Shown: one piece after another, positions 24,904-32,386 of the stretch
How the letters are laid out: the number at the start of each line of letters is the position of its first letter
Position numbering within the stretch: the first letter of the stretch is position 1
From: Bin87 sp965208015
GTDB lineage: Bacteria > Chloroflexota > Dehalococcoidia > Lucifugimonadales > UBA3495
Assembly: GCA_965208015.1 (NCBI GenBank)
Contig: OZ242309.1
Location: 1,302,001-1,366,000 of the forward strand
Direction of reading: 5' to 3'
DNA: 64,000 nt
Notes under the pieces: generated by a model
Told to the model about the DNA's origin: nothing
Databases searched by the model: none
What the model saw: the letters and a program-made list of their open reading frames with translations, nothing else
Program-made: the position numbers and the translations under genes

Positions 24904-25653
24904 TCAATCCCGCTCGGGAATAATCTGAACCTTGCGGGCGTCGCCGTACCCGACGCTTTCGGTGCGGATACCCTCGCGCTCGCCCAGATAGAGGTGGATT
25001 ACCCGGCGGTCGGCGGGAGCCATGGGCTCCAGCGTGATGCTCCGGCCGGTCTGCGCGACGCGATCCGCGACCCGATCAGCCATTTCACGAAGAGAGTCCT
25101 CGCGTCGCTGACGGTACTGCTCGACGTCCAGCGAAACGCGAACATCCTCATCGTATTGCTGGCGAACGATGCTCTGGACAATGAACTGGAGCGAATGCAG
25201 GGTGTTCCCGCGTCGGCCAATCAGGAGCCCGGAGTCGGGGCCGTTGATGTCGATAACGGGGCCGCCGGCCAACTCGTCGTTCTCGGAGCGCAGGGTCACG
25301 TCGACGTCGGCGCCCACTGCGGTGAGTATGCGCTGAACGGCCTGGACGGCGGTCCCGGCCGGAGTGTCCGCAGCAATAACTTGAACCGGCGCCGGCTCGT
25401 CGGTCGGGTCCGGCTCATCCATCAAATCCGGTTCGCCCGCCACGCCCTGATCCGCATCGGGTTGGACGCTCTCCGGCGCAGCGCCGATGCGGGTAACCCG
25501 GACCTCGGCCAGTTCGCCGCCGATCCCGAGGAAGCCCTGGCGACCCCTATTTAGTATTTCGACCTCTACCTCGCTGCGGTCGGCGCCGAGAGCTGCGAGC
25601 GCCTGCTCTTCGGCCTCTTCGACGGTTCTCCCGGTTTGAACTATCTGATCCAT
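24904..25653 (-). CDS. Jag/KhpB-type RNA-binding protein
   Basis: A 249-residue protein with the three-part architecture of Jag (KhpB, SpoIIIJ-associated). The Jag-N domain has TVEEAEEQALAALGADRSEVEVEILNRGRQGFLGIGGELAEV (residues 10-52); an acidic linker follows; a KH domain has DINGPDSGLLIGRRGNTLHSLQFIVQSIVRQQ; and the R3H domain has PMAPADRRVIHLYL and SVGYGDARKVQIIP. It binds RNA and affects cell shape and division in Firmicutes. AGGAGAG precedes the ATG. The gene starts 107 bp before the end of yidC in another frame, an unusually long overlap. Confidence 0.9.
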   Translation of the reverse strand: MDQIVQTGRTVEEAEEQALAALGADRSEVEVEILNRGRQGFLGIGGELAEVRVTRIGAAPESVQPDADQGVAGEPDLMDEPDPTDEPAPVQVIAADTPAGTAVQAVQRILTAVGADVDVTLRSENDELAGGPVIDINGPDSGLLIGRRGNTLHSLQFIVQSIVRQQYDEDVRVSLDVEQYRQRREDSLREMADRVADRVAQTGRSITLEPMAPADRRVIHLYLGEREGIRTESVGYGDARKVQIIPERD

Positions 25654-26476
25654 CGGAACTACTCTCCTGCGGTTCGGGGGCCGGAACGACCGGCGCGGTC
25701 TCTTCCGCGTCCTGCCCGCGTCGCGGGAACAGCGGGAACAAGGGCCCCCAACCGGTGATGAAATACTGGATCGCGATGCCGATGAGGTTGGAAACCACCC
25801 AGTAGAGGGGCAGTCCGCTGGGCCACCCCAGGGAGAATGCTCCCAGGAAGATGGGCATCATCCACAACATCATCGTTTGGCTGGACTGTTGACGCGGATC
25901 CGGAGACGGCATCTGCGTCATTTTCTGCTGCACCCAAGTGGTGACGGCCACCAGGATCGGCATGACGATAGGCGACGGGTCCGGCTGGCTCAGGTCGAGC
26001 CAGAGGAAAGTGTTGTTGACCGGCGCCGCCGAATGGATCGGCACAAAGCTGATCCATGGGTACAGCTTATCGGAAAGGTTGACCAGGTCTTCCGGGTTGT
26101 TGAACAAGGTGAGGATCAACACCCGGAACAAGCCGATCAGGATGGGCATCTGGACTATCAACGGGCCCAGGCAGCCAATGGGGTTGACACCGCTTTCGCG
26201 GTACAGCCGCATGGTCTCCTGAGAGATCCGCTGGCGGTCGCCCTCGTAGCGTTGCTGGATTTCCCGGACTCGAGGCTGCATGGCAGTCATCGCGCGCATC
26301 TGCCGCAGCTGCTTGATGGTCAGCGGAATGGTCACCACGCGCACCAGCACGGTGAACGCGATGATGGCGACGCCCATCTGGGAGAAGCACAGCACGTACA
26401 ACACCATCAAGGTGTTGAGCATCGGCCGGATGATCACCTCGTTCCAGAGGAGGACGAATATGGAGAAAAATTCCAC
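25547..26476 (-). CDS. yidC: Membrane protein insertase YidC
   Basis: A 309-residue Oxa1/YidC-type insertase, short N-terminal form without a large periplasmic domain. It has about five hydrophobic segments, the conserved positively charged Arg in VVTIPLTIKQLRQMRAM, and motifs QMPILIGLFRVL and GLPLYWVVSNL. YidC inserts proteins into the cytoplasmic membrane. The start is GTG with AGGAATAA upstream. The C-terminal tail is Arg-rich (RRRGRRAGARSSRRRP), typical for ribosome contacts, and is encoded in a 107-bp overlap with the start of jag. Confidence 0.93.
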   Translation of the reverse strand: MEFFSIFVLLWNEVIIRPMLNTLMVLYVLCFSQMGVAIIAFTVLVRVVTIPLTIKQLRQMRAMTAMQPRVREIQQRYEGDRQRISQETMRLYRESGVNPIGCLGPLIVQMPILIGLFRVLILTLFNNPEDLVNLSDKLYPWISFVPIHSAAPVNNTFLWLDLSQPDPSPIVMPILVAVTTWVQQKMTQMPSPDPRQQSSQTMMLWMMPIFLGAFSLGWPSGLPLYWVVSNLIGIAIQYFITGWGPLFPLFPRRGQDAEETAPVVPAPEPQESSSDGSDSSNRENRRRGRRAGARSSRRRPQRGRGRNTK

Positions 26477-26516
26477 TTATTCCTGCCTGCCGCCGCTGGT
26501 CAGCAGCTTCGGGTTC

Positions 26517-27761
26517 CTAGTTGCGAGGGCACGTCACGTTGTCCTGAGTGTCGTAGCACCAATGCGGCATGAAGCCAGACAACACCTGCAACCGCCGCAC
26601 CTTGCCATCGTCGGTTCCGACGTACACGACTTCCTGCTCGGTGGCGCCGCCCAAACCGATGGTCCCGGATTTCACCAGCGGAGCTTTGATCTCGCCGTCA
26701 CGGATACTGTAGGAGGCTATTTCCAGGGGCGATTCCTGGGCCGACGCCGAGGCGCGGAGCAACACCACCCGACCCTCCCGGGAAGCCACCACGATACCGC
26801 GTTCGACCAGCACGGGATCGGCGACGATTGGCGCGCCCATATCGTACTTCCAGAGCAGCACCCCGTTGTCGTCCACGGCGTAGACGTTGCCGTCCATGGA
26901 GGCGGCGTAAATCCCCCGCCCGGAGGAGACGGGAGTCGCCCACCACCAGTTTTCCGCTTCCACCTGCCAGCGGGGCTGACCGTCATTGAGCCCCAGGGCA
27001 TACAACTGGCGGTCGAAGGAGCCGACTATCAACAGGTTCTTGTGCACCAGAGGAGTGGCCACCACGGCCGCGCCGGTGTCAAAACGCCACACCAGCGCCC
27101 CGGTTTCCAGGCTGACGGCGTAGACGCCGCCGTCCTGCGAACCGAAATAGGCTACCCCATTGCGCAGTACCGGGGTAGACCAAATTTTCCCATCGGTGCG
27201 GAACGGAGACCAGTGGAGGTTCTCTCCGGTCAATGCGTTATAGGCGTACAGACCGCCATCTTCGGATCCGACGGCTATGATCCCGCCGGCCTCGTCCAGA
27301 CCCGGACTGCCCACCAAAGGCGGCATGTCTTCGGATTCAAACTGGGGCTGACGCCAGGCTACCTGAACCGCGCCAGGCCCTCCGGAACCGTCAAAAGCGT
27401 ACAGGAAGCCGTCGATACCTGACACGTAGACGAAGCGCCCCACCGCCGGTGAGCCGTATGCGCCGCCAAAACCCTCTTCGCTTCCCAGCCCGGAAACCCA
27501 TCGGGTACTTACGCCATCAACCCCGAAATCATCCAGGGCGTATACCTGCCCGGTCAACGTGGTGGCATACACAACCCCGTTGGCCGCAGCAACGGAGCCC
27601 CATCCCTTGGTGGAAGCCCCCAGGTCGCGGCCGCATCCAGTGACCGCCAGGCACAAAAATGCCAGCGCGGCAAAGGCCGGAAGCAGCCTCAGAAATCGAG
27701 ATTTAGCGGGCAAGGCCCAGTGGGTGAGAGGGTTGCGGGAGGGCAGGAAATGGTGGGTCAT
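26517..27761 (-). CDS. PQQ-like beta-propeller lipoprotein
   Basis: A 414-residue lipoprotein with lipobox AVTGC (Cys43). The mature part is a run of beta-propeller blades of the PQQ-like/BamB type: WGSVAAANGVVYATTLTGQVYALDD, GSPAVGRFVYVSGIDGFLYAFDG, AVGSEDGGLYAYNALTGE, YFGSQDGGVYAVSLETG and more, each with a G-x-Y-A pattern. It lies between yidD and yidC, so it probably works on the outer face of the membrane in protein insertion or folding, though a different role is possible. I use ATG 27761 rather than TTG 27767; no good ribosome-binding site precedes it. Confidence 0.82.
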   Translation of the reverse strand: MTHHFLPSRNPLTHWALPAKSRFLRLLPAFAALAFLCLAVTGCGRDLGASTKGWGSVAAANGVVYATTLTGQVYALDDFGVDGVSTRWVSGLGSEEGFGGAYGSPAVGRFVYVSGIDGFLYAFDGSGGPGAVQVAWRQPQFESEDMPPLVGSPGLDEAGGIIAVGSEDGGLYAYNALTGENLHWSPFRTDGKIWSTPVLRNGVAYFGSQDGGVYAVSLETGALVWRFDTGAAVVATPLVHKNLLIVGSFDRQLYALGLNDGQPRWQVEAENWWWATPVSSGRGIYAASMDGNVYAVDDNGVLLWKYDMGAPIVADPVLVERGIVVASREGRVVLLRASASAQESPLEIASYSIRDGEIKAPLVKSGTIGLGGATEQEVVYVGTDDGKVRRLQVLSGFMPHWCYDTQDNVTCPRN

Positions 27762-27770
27762 TATCAACGG

Positions 27771-27980
27771 TCAAACGACGGGGTCATACCCGCGGCCGCC
27801 CACGGGGGTGCAGCGTAAAATCCGGCGGACGCCGAGCCAGGTCCCCCGCACGACGCCGTAACGGACGATTGCGTCCGCGGTGTACTGGGAGCAGCTGGGT
27901 TGGTAGCGACAAACCCCGGGCAGGTAGGGAGACAGCGCCTGTTGGTACAAGCGGATGGCTCCCACGGCAATTACTTTCAT
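27771..27980 (-). CDS. yidD: Membrane protein insertion efficiency factor YidD
   Basis: A 69-residue YidD. It shows the conserved IRLYQQALSPYLPGVCRYQPSCSQYTADAI and ends GVRRILRCTPVGGRGYDPVV. YidD helps YidC insert membrane proteins. The start codon overlaps the rnpA stop as ATGA, showing translational coupling. The gene is in its usual place between rnpA and yidC; in this genome a lipoprotein gene separates it from yidC. The normal length is about 70-85 residues. Confidence 0.93.
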   Translation of the reverse strand: MKVIAVGAIRLYQQALSPYLPGVCRYQPSCSQYTADAIVRYGVVRGTWLGVRRILRCTPVGGRGYDPVV

Positions 27981-28354
27981 TTCGCGGCGTCCCGCATAAC
28001 GTCCTCACGTTCGGCCGAAGCCGGAGAGGCATTCAACCTGGTGCGACGGATCAGGTTGTGCACGGCGCGTTCCAGCTGTTTGAAATCAGCTTCGCCGGCT
28101 CCTTTGCGAGCAATGAGGATGGTGTCCCAACCGGGAGCGGCAGCGGAGTTGCGCATCACCTCGCGCAAACGGCGCTTGACGCGGTTGCGCACCACGGCAT
28201 TGCCAACGCGCTTCCCGGTCACGAAACAGAAACGACTGCGATCCATCCCGTTCGGCAATACGCGCATAACCAGCAGGCCGTTGGCAAGGCTCCGCCCGCG
28301 ACGGTGAACCTCAGAGATGCGACTGGTGGCGCCGAGCCTATGCTGCCGTTGCAT
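27977..28354 (-). CDS. rnpA: Ribonuclease P protein component
   Basis: A 125-residue RnpA beginning MQRQHRLGATSRISEVHRRGRS, with CFVTGKRVGNAVVRNRVKRRLREVMR, the RNR signature that binds the RNase P RNA. It processes the 5' ends of tRNAs. ATG 28354 is chosen because the protein then begins at the normal N-terminus; the open frame extends to 28591 but runs across the rpmH gene and is not conserved. The rpmH-rnpA-yidD order is standard in bacteria. Confidence 0.95.
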   Translation of the reverse strand: MQRQHRLGATSRISEVHRRGRSLANGLLVMRVLPNGMDRSRFCFVTGKRVGNAVVRNRVKRRLREVMRNSAAAPGWDTILIARKGAGEADFKQLERAVHNLIRRTRLNASPASAEREDVMRDAAK

Positions 28355-28401
28355 CGACTGAAGGAAACCGGCGGGGCTCAAGGTGGCCAACGGACGGTTG
28401 G

Positions 28402-28539
28402 CTAAACGGAGAGCCGGTGCCGGCCCTTGAAGCGCCGGCGGCGCAACACTGCGCGGCCGTCGGAAGTGCGTGAGCGTGAGCGGAAGCCGTGCACACGAGC
28501 GCGGCGTCGCTTTTTGGGTTGGTAAGTTCGTTTCGGCAT
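28402..28539 (-). CDS. rpmH: 50S ribosomal protein L34
   Basis: A 45-residue, very basic protein: MPKRTYQPKKRRRARVHGF, then RSRSRTSDGRAVLRRRRF and KGRHRLSV. These are the standard residues of L34. The ATG is preceded by GGAG, and the gene lies 47 bp before rnpA, in the usual order. It belongs in the annotation even though it is short, because the match is full-length. A very good promoter lies upstream. The dnaA gene, commonly found on the other side of rpmH, is absent; a hydrolase gene lies there instead. Confidence 0.96.
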   Translation of the reverse strand: MPKRTYQPKKRRRARVHGFRSRSRTSDGRAVLRRRRFKGRHRLSV

Positions 28540-28562
28540 AGGTAGGTCTCCGACGGCGAATC

Positions 28563-28591
28563 ATGGTACTGCGTAACCCGAAATGCGTCAA
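28563..28591 (-). promoter_or_regulatory. rpmH-rnpA promoter
   Basis: Minus strand TTGACG (28586-28591), a 17-bp spacer and TACCAT (28563-28568). Transcription would begin near 28556, 16-17 nt before the rpmH start codon at 28539, with GGAG between. Confidence 0.7.
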
Positions 28592-28694
28592 GAAAACGAC
28601 GCTGCTGCGCGCGGAAGATTCGCAATGGCCGCAACTAGACCCGGTCGGCTGGCCAGGGCCGCTGACGGTACGGGTCCGAAGCGCCAGGCGCTGG

Positions 28695-29432
28695 CTACGA
28701 TGACGCCATGGTCAGCAGAATATCGGCCAGATCCCGGGGCGTGGTGACCATGGGATCGTGACCGGTGTCGATGTGGTGAACGCCCCAACCGGAAGCCGCA
28801 GCGCGCTGAGCCACGGGCTCAAAGCCCGATTCGCTGCACAGGATGAACTCGCGACGAAGGGCTGTGGCATCGGGGTTGCCGATCCCCACGGGCTGGGCGA
28901 AAGTGAGAGTTGGCTGGGGAGAAAGCCGGGGCAGCATGAAAGCCTGGTCTGATGGATCGGTTATGGACCAGCGTTGCGCTATTTCGTCACCCGTGGTGGG
29001 TGCGGGCATAAACGGGGCGCCTTCCGCGATGAACCTGCGGATGCGGGCGACAAACTCGGGGCCGCGGACGGCTTCCAACTGATCGACCATAGCCTCGCCG
29101 TCCGAAGGGGCCACACCGTTGACGTAGGCCAGGGTCGATATGCGCTCCGGAGTCAACTCAGCGACGCCCGTGATCACCATGCCGGCATAGGCATGACCCA
29201 CCAGGATGACGTCGGTCAGGTCTTCCGCGTAGAGCAGCGATGCCACGTCGCGGACATGCAGGTCAAGATTGATCGCAGCCGGCGGCAGCAGCGCAGCCAG
29301 GTGCTGCCGTTCTCCCAGGCCCGTCAGGCTGGGGGCCAGGACGCGATGGCCGGCCTTGCGCAGCAGCGGGGCAGTCTTCCACCAGGACCATCCGCCGTGC
29401 CAGGCTCCATGGATGAGGACGAAGGTTGCCAC
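28695..29432 (-). CDS. Alpha/beta hydrolase-fold protein with Ala in the nucleophile position
   Basis: A 245-residue protein of the EstC/salicylate-binding protein 2 type: FVLIHGAWHGGWSWWK (oxyanion strand), VILVGHAYAGMVI, and C-terminal HHIDTGHDPMVTTP with the catalytic His region. The nucleophile elbow is GHAYAG; the usual GHSYAG Ser is Ala, codon GCC, which I read in the DNA. An active hydrolase is thus unlikely unless another residue takes over. It lies 9 bp downstream of the zinc alcohol dehydrogenase gene and is probably co-transcribed. The length is normal. Confidence 0.75.
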   Translation of the reverse strand: MATFVLIHGAWHGGWSWWKTAPLLRKAGHRVLAPSLTGLGERQHLAALLPPAAINLDLHVRDVASLLYAEDLTDVILVGHAYAGMVITGVAELTPERISTLAYVNGVAPSDGEAMVDQLEAVRGPEFVARIRRFIAEGAPFMPAPTTGDEIAQRWSITDPSDQAFMLPRLSPQPTLTFAQPVGIGNPDATALRREFILCSESGFEPVAQRAAASGWGVHHIDTGHDPMVTTPRDLADILLTMASS

Positions 29433-29441
29433 GACCTTGGC

Positions 29442-30530
29442 CTACATCACAACCACGGAGCGCAGCACCTCGCCACGCTCCATGCTCGCAAAGGCGGCCT
29501 CCACGTCGCCGATGCCGATGCGTTCGCTGACGAAGGCGTCCAGATCAAGCCGGCCTTGCAGGTACAGGTCGATGAGCATCGGGAAATCGCGCGTGGGCAG
29601 GCAATCGCCGTACCACGACGATTTCAGCGAACCGCCACGCCCGAACACCTCAATGAGGGGCAGTTCGATTCTCATGGTCGGATCCGGCACGCCGACCAGG
29701 ACGACGGTGCCGGCCAAATCACGGGCGTAGAAAGCCTGCTCGTAGGTGGCGGGATTGCCGACGGCCTCGATGACGACGTTGGCGCCGTTGCCGCCGGTCA
29801 AGGCCCGGATCGCTTCAACCGGATCCGTATCGGTTGAGTTGACAGTGTGGGTGGCGCCCAAATCGCGTGCCCACTCCAGTTTGCGTTCGTCGATGTCAAC
29901 GCCGATGATGGTATGCGCGCCGGCTAGGCGGGAGCCGGCGATGGCCGCGTTGCCCACCCCGCCGCAACCGATAACGGCGACGGAATCTCCGCGACCGACG
30001 CCGCCGGTGTTCATGGCAGCGCCCAGGCCGGCCATGACGCCGCAGCCGATGAGGCCGGCAGCCAGCGGGCTCGCGGACGGATCGACCTTGACGGCCTGCA
30101 ACGCATCGACCAAGGTCAATTCGCAGAAGGCGCCGATGCCCAGAGCCGGCGACAGCGGGGAGCCGTCGGTGAGGGTCATCTTCTGTTGAGCGTTGCGGCT
30201 GGCAAAACAGTACCACGGCCCGCCACGCAGACAGGACCGGCAGTCGCCGCATGGAGCCCGCCAGGCGAGGATCACGAAGTCGCCGGGGGCGACGTTGGTC
30301 ACGTCCGGGCCGACCTTCTCGACCACGCCGGCCGCCTCGTGGCCCAGCAGGAAGGGAAACTCGTCGTTGATGGCTCCCTCCCGGTAGTGCAGGTCGGTGT
30401 GGCAAACGCCACAGGCCTGCACGCGCACCAAAGCCTCGCCCTCGCCCGGATCCGGCACCAGGATCGGAATCATTTCGACCGGCGCGCCTTTGGCGCGCGA
30501 AACCACACCCTGAACTTCGTTGACCGGCAT
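29442..30530 (-). CDS. Zinc-dependent alcohol dehydrogenase, S-(hydroxymethyl)mycothiol dehydrogenase-like
   Basis: A 362-residue medium-chain dehydrogenase. The N-terminal part, VQACGVCHTDLHYREGAINDEFPFLLGHEAAGVVE, matches the mycothiol-dependent formaldehyde dehydrogenases of actinobacteria closely. The structural-zinc cysteines are in APCGDCRSCLRGGPWYC. The cofactor motif is VIGCGGVGNAAIAG. If mycothiol or a similar thiol is present, the enzyme would oxidise formaldehyde bound to it. No thiol synthesis gene is in the window, so the thiol is inferred only from sequence type. GGAGGGACGAGCA precedes the ATG. Confidence 0.85.
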   Translation of the reverse strand: MPVNEVQGVVSRAKGAPVEMIPILVPDPGEGEALVRVQACGVCHTDLHYREGAINDEFPFLLGHEAAGVVEKVGPDVTNVAPGDFVILAWRAPCGDCRSCLRGGPWYCFASRNAQQKMTLTDGSPLSPALGIGAFCELTLVDALQAVKVDPSASPLAAGLIGCGVMAGLGAAMNTGGVGRGDSVAVIGCGGVGNAAIAGSRLAGAHTIIGVDIDERKLEWARDLGATHTVNSTDTDPVEAIRALTGGNGANVVIEAVGNPATYEQAFYARDLAGTVVLVGVPDPTMRIELPLIEVFGRGGSLKSSWYGDCLPTRDFPMLIDLYLQGRLDLDAFVSERIGIGDVEAAFASMERGEVLRSVVVM

Positions 30531-30693
30531 TGCTCGTCCCTCCGAGTGGGCTTGATCCCCGCGATCTCCACCGGGGGCGCCCGCCTAGCGGCAGGTATAA
30601 TGCCTCAACCAAGTCCGGGCGTCAAAGCGGGCGGCGAGTAGAAGGGCTGATCTCAAGCGCAGTTGGAGCTCGCAAAAGGGTCGGAGGATCACG

Positions 30694-31665
30694 ATGGCGA
30701 AGCGGGTAATCATCGACACGGACCCGGGAGTTGACGACTGTGCCGCCATTCTGCTGGCGTTGGCCAGCCCGGAGTTGCAGGTCGACGCGCTGACCATCTG
30801 CTACGGCAACGGCTCGATGCCGCGGTGCGCGGACAACGCCCGCAGAATCCTGGCAGCGGCCGGTCGGAGCGACCTTCCGGTGTATCCGGGAGCCGAGGGG
30901 CCGCTGATCCGGCCACCGACCTCGGGCTGGGCGTCGCACATCCACGGCGGCGACGCTTTGGGCGACGTAGCCTCCAGCGTCCCCACTGCTCAGCCGGTCG
31001 AGAATGGGCCAGCGCATCGGGCGGCGGTGGAGATTGCGTCGAGAGCCCTGGACGCCCCAGGTGAAATCACGGTGTTGGCGTTGGGTCGCATGACCAACGT
31101 GGCGCTGGCCCTGCGACTGGCTCCGGAAATTGCCGATGCGCTAGCCGGCGTGGTGGTCATGGGCGGCGCGGTGAGGGTTCCCGGCAATGTATCGCCGGTG
31201 GCTACGGCGAACATCCACGAAGACCCGGAAGCGGCGGCGATTCTGTACGACTCCGGCGTGCCGATCACGCAGGTGGGGTTGGACGTGTGCGACCGGTGCG
31301 GTTTTTCGGATGAACAGTTCGAGCGGCTGCGCTCCAGTTCCGCGCCGGCGGTGCGACTGCTGGTGTCAGCCTCGGCGTACACGCAGGCGGCTTACCGACG
31401 GCTGGGACGTTTGGCCGACGGAGAAGCGGTGCGCTACAACGACGTTCCGGCCGTCGCCGCGGCGGTTGACCCTAGCCTGATGACCATGCAACGTCTGCCG
31501 GTGGCCGTGGACACGGGAAGTGACCTGACTCGCGGGCAAACGGTTGTGGACTGGTACGGGCTGACTGGCCGGGAGGCCAACGTCGACGTGTGCCTGGAGG
31601 TGGACGCTGAGCGGCTCACGGAGATGGTGGTAGAGAGGCTGGTCAATCACCCCTGGCCGGCCTAG
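30694..31665 (+). CDS. Nucleoside hydrolase
   Basis: A 323-residue inosine-uridine nucleoside hydrolase. The calcium-binding signature IIDTDPGVDD is at residues 6-15. ALGRMTNVALALRLAPEI, VVMGGAVRVPGN and NIHEDPEAAAILYDSGVPITQVGLDVC follow in the expected order. It cleaves the glycosidic bond of ribonucleosides for purine or pyrimidine salvage. GGAGGATCACG precedes the ATG. TATAAT at 30596-30601 may be its -10 box, though no -35 is seen. It converges on the peroxiredoxin gene. Confidence 0.92.
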   Translation: MAKRVIIDTDPGVDDCAAILLALASPELQVDALTICYGNGSMPRCADNARRILAAAGRSDLPVYPGAEGPLIRPPTSGWASHIHGGDALGDVASSVPTAQPVENGPAHRAAVEIASRALDAPGEITVLALGRMTNVALALRLAPEIADALAGVVVMGGAVRVPGNVSPVATANIHEDPEAAAILYDSGVPITQVGLDVCDRCGFSDEQFERLRSSSAPAVRLLVSASAYTQAAYRRLGRLADGEAVRYNDVPAVAAAVDPSLMTMQRLPVAVDTGSDLTRGQTVVDWYGLTGREANVDVCLEVDAERLTEMVVERLVNHPWPA

Positions 31666-31697
31666 CCGGCAAGGCCGCGAACGATTTGCAACGAAAA

Positions 31698-31719
31698 GGG
31701 GCGGCCTGACGGCCGCCCC
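31698..31719. terminator. Bidirectional terminator, nucleoside hydrolase and peroxiredoxin
   Basis: GGGGCGGCC / GGCCGCCCC with a TGAC loop. On the minus strand TTTTCGTTGC follows, making it an intrinsic terminator for the peroxiredoxin gene. On the plus strand CAGGGTTTCG follows. Confidence 0.7.
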
Positions 31720-31745
31720 CAGGGTTTCGCGACGGTGTGAGAGGG

Positions 31746-32219
31746 TCAGCCCAGCGCGGCGACGGCGGCCTTTACCTCATCGTAATTCGGTTCGTTGACC
31801 GGCGCATCGGCGACCCAGTGGTAGCGGACGATGCCCTGGGCGTCCACGATAGTGACGGCACGCTTGGCGGCGACGTAGCCTTCCATGCCGGCGAGACCGG
31901 GAAGGGCAACGTCGTAGGCGTTCACGACCTCACGGTTGTAGTCGCTGAGGAAGGTGTAATTGACGTCATTCGCTGCCTTCCAGGCGGCCTGGGCGAAGGG
32001 CGGATCGACGGTGATGCCGATAACCGCGGCGTTCATGTTTTCGAACTCGCCGATGCTGTCGCGCAACGTGCACATTTCGGTGGTGCAGACGCCGGTGAAC
32101 GCGCCGGGGAAGAAGGCAAGGACAACGTTCTTGCCGCGGTAGTCGCTGAGGCTGTGGCGCGTGGCGGGGTTTTCGTGGAGCGTGAAATCAGGTGCGGGCT
32201 GACCGACGGTGATGGCCAT
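31746..32219 (-). CDS. Peroxiredoxin (AhpC/TSA family)
   Basis: A 157-residue thiol peroxidase. The active site is PGAFTGVCTTEMCTLRDS with the peroxidatic Cys45 and a second Cys50. AVIGITVDPPF and TFLSDYNREVVNAYDV follow. This is the AhpE/1-Cys or BCP-like form that reduces hydroperoxides. ATG 32219 is chosen since AGGAGG lies just upstream and it begins at the normal MAITVGQPAPDFTL; a frame extension to 32366 is not conserved. It is divergent from the gamma-glutamyltransferase-like gene. The electron donor is unknown, though a glutaredoxin-like protein is encoded at 3881. Confidence 0.9.
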   Translation of the reverse strand: MAITVGQPAPDFTLHENPATRHSLSDYRGKNVVLAFFPGAFTGVCTTEMCTLRDSIGEFENMNAAVIGITVDPPFAQAAWKAANDVNYTFLSDYNREVVNAYDVALPGLAGMEGYVAAKRAVTIVDAQGIVRYHWVADAPVNEPNYDEVKAAVAALG

Positions 32220-32386
32220 CAAGGAACCTCCTGGCTGGTGAACGACTAATGGGCTGGGCGGAGTTTCGAGGGATGCCGGAACGCGCGTCCCGGAATACAA
32301 CACAAGCATCTTATCATAATGGCCCTTACACCCCGGATGCCGGGGCCGTGCTAAACTGGCGGGCACCCAAAACCGGAGCCTTTGTC

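Noticed and set aside
28540..28694. Possible replication origin or dnaA boxes beside rpmH
   Set aside because: No TTATCCACA-like repeats and no dnaA gene. Only the rpmH promoter was found.
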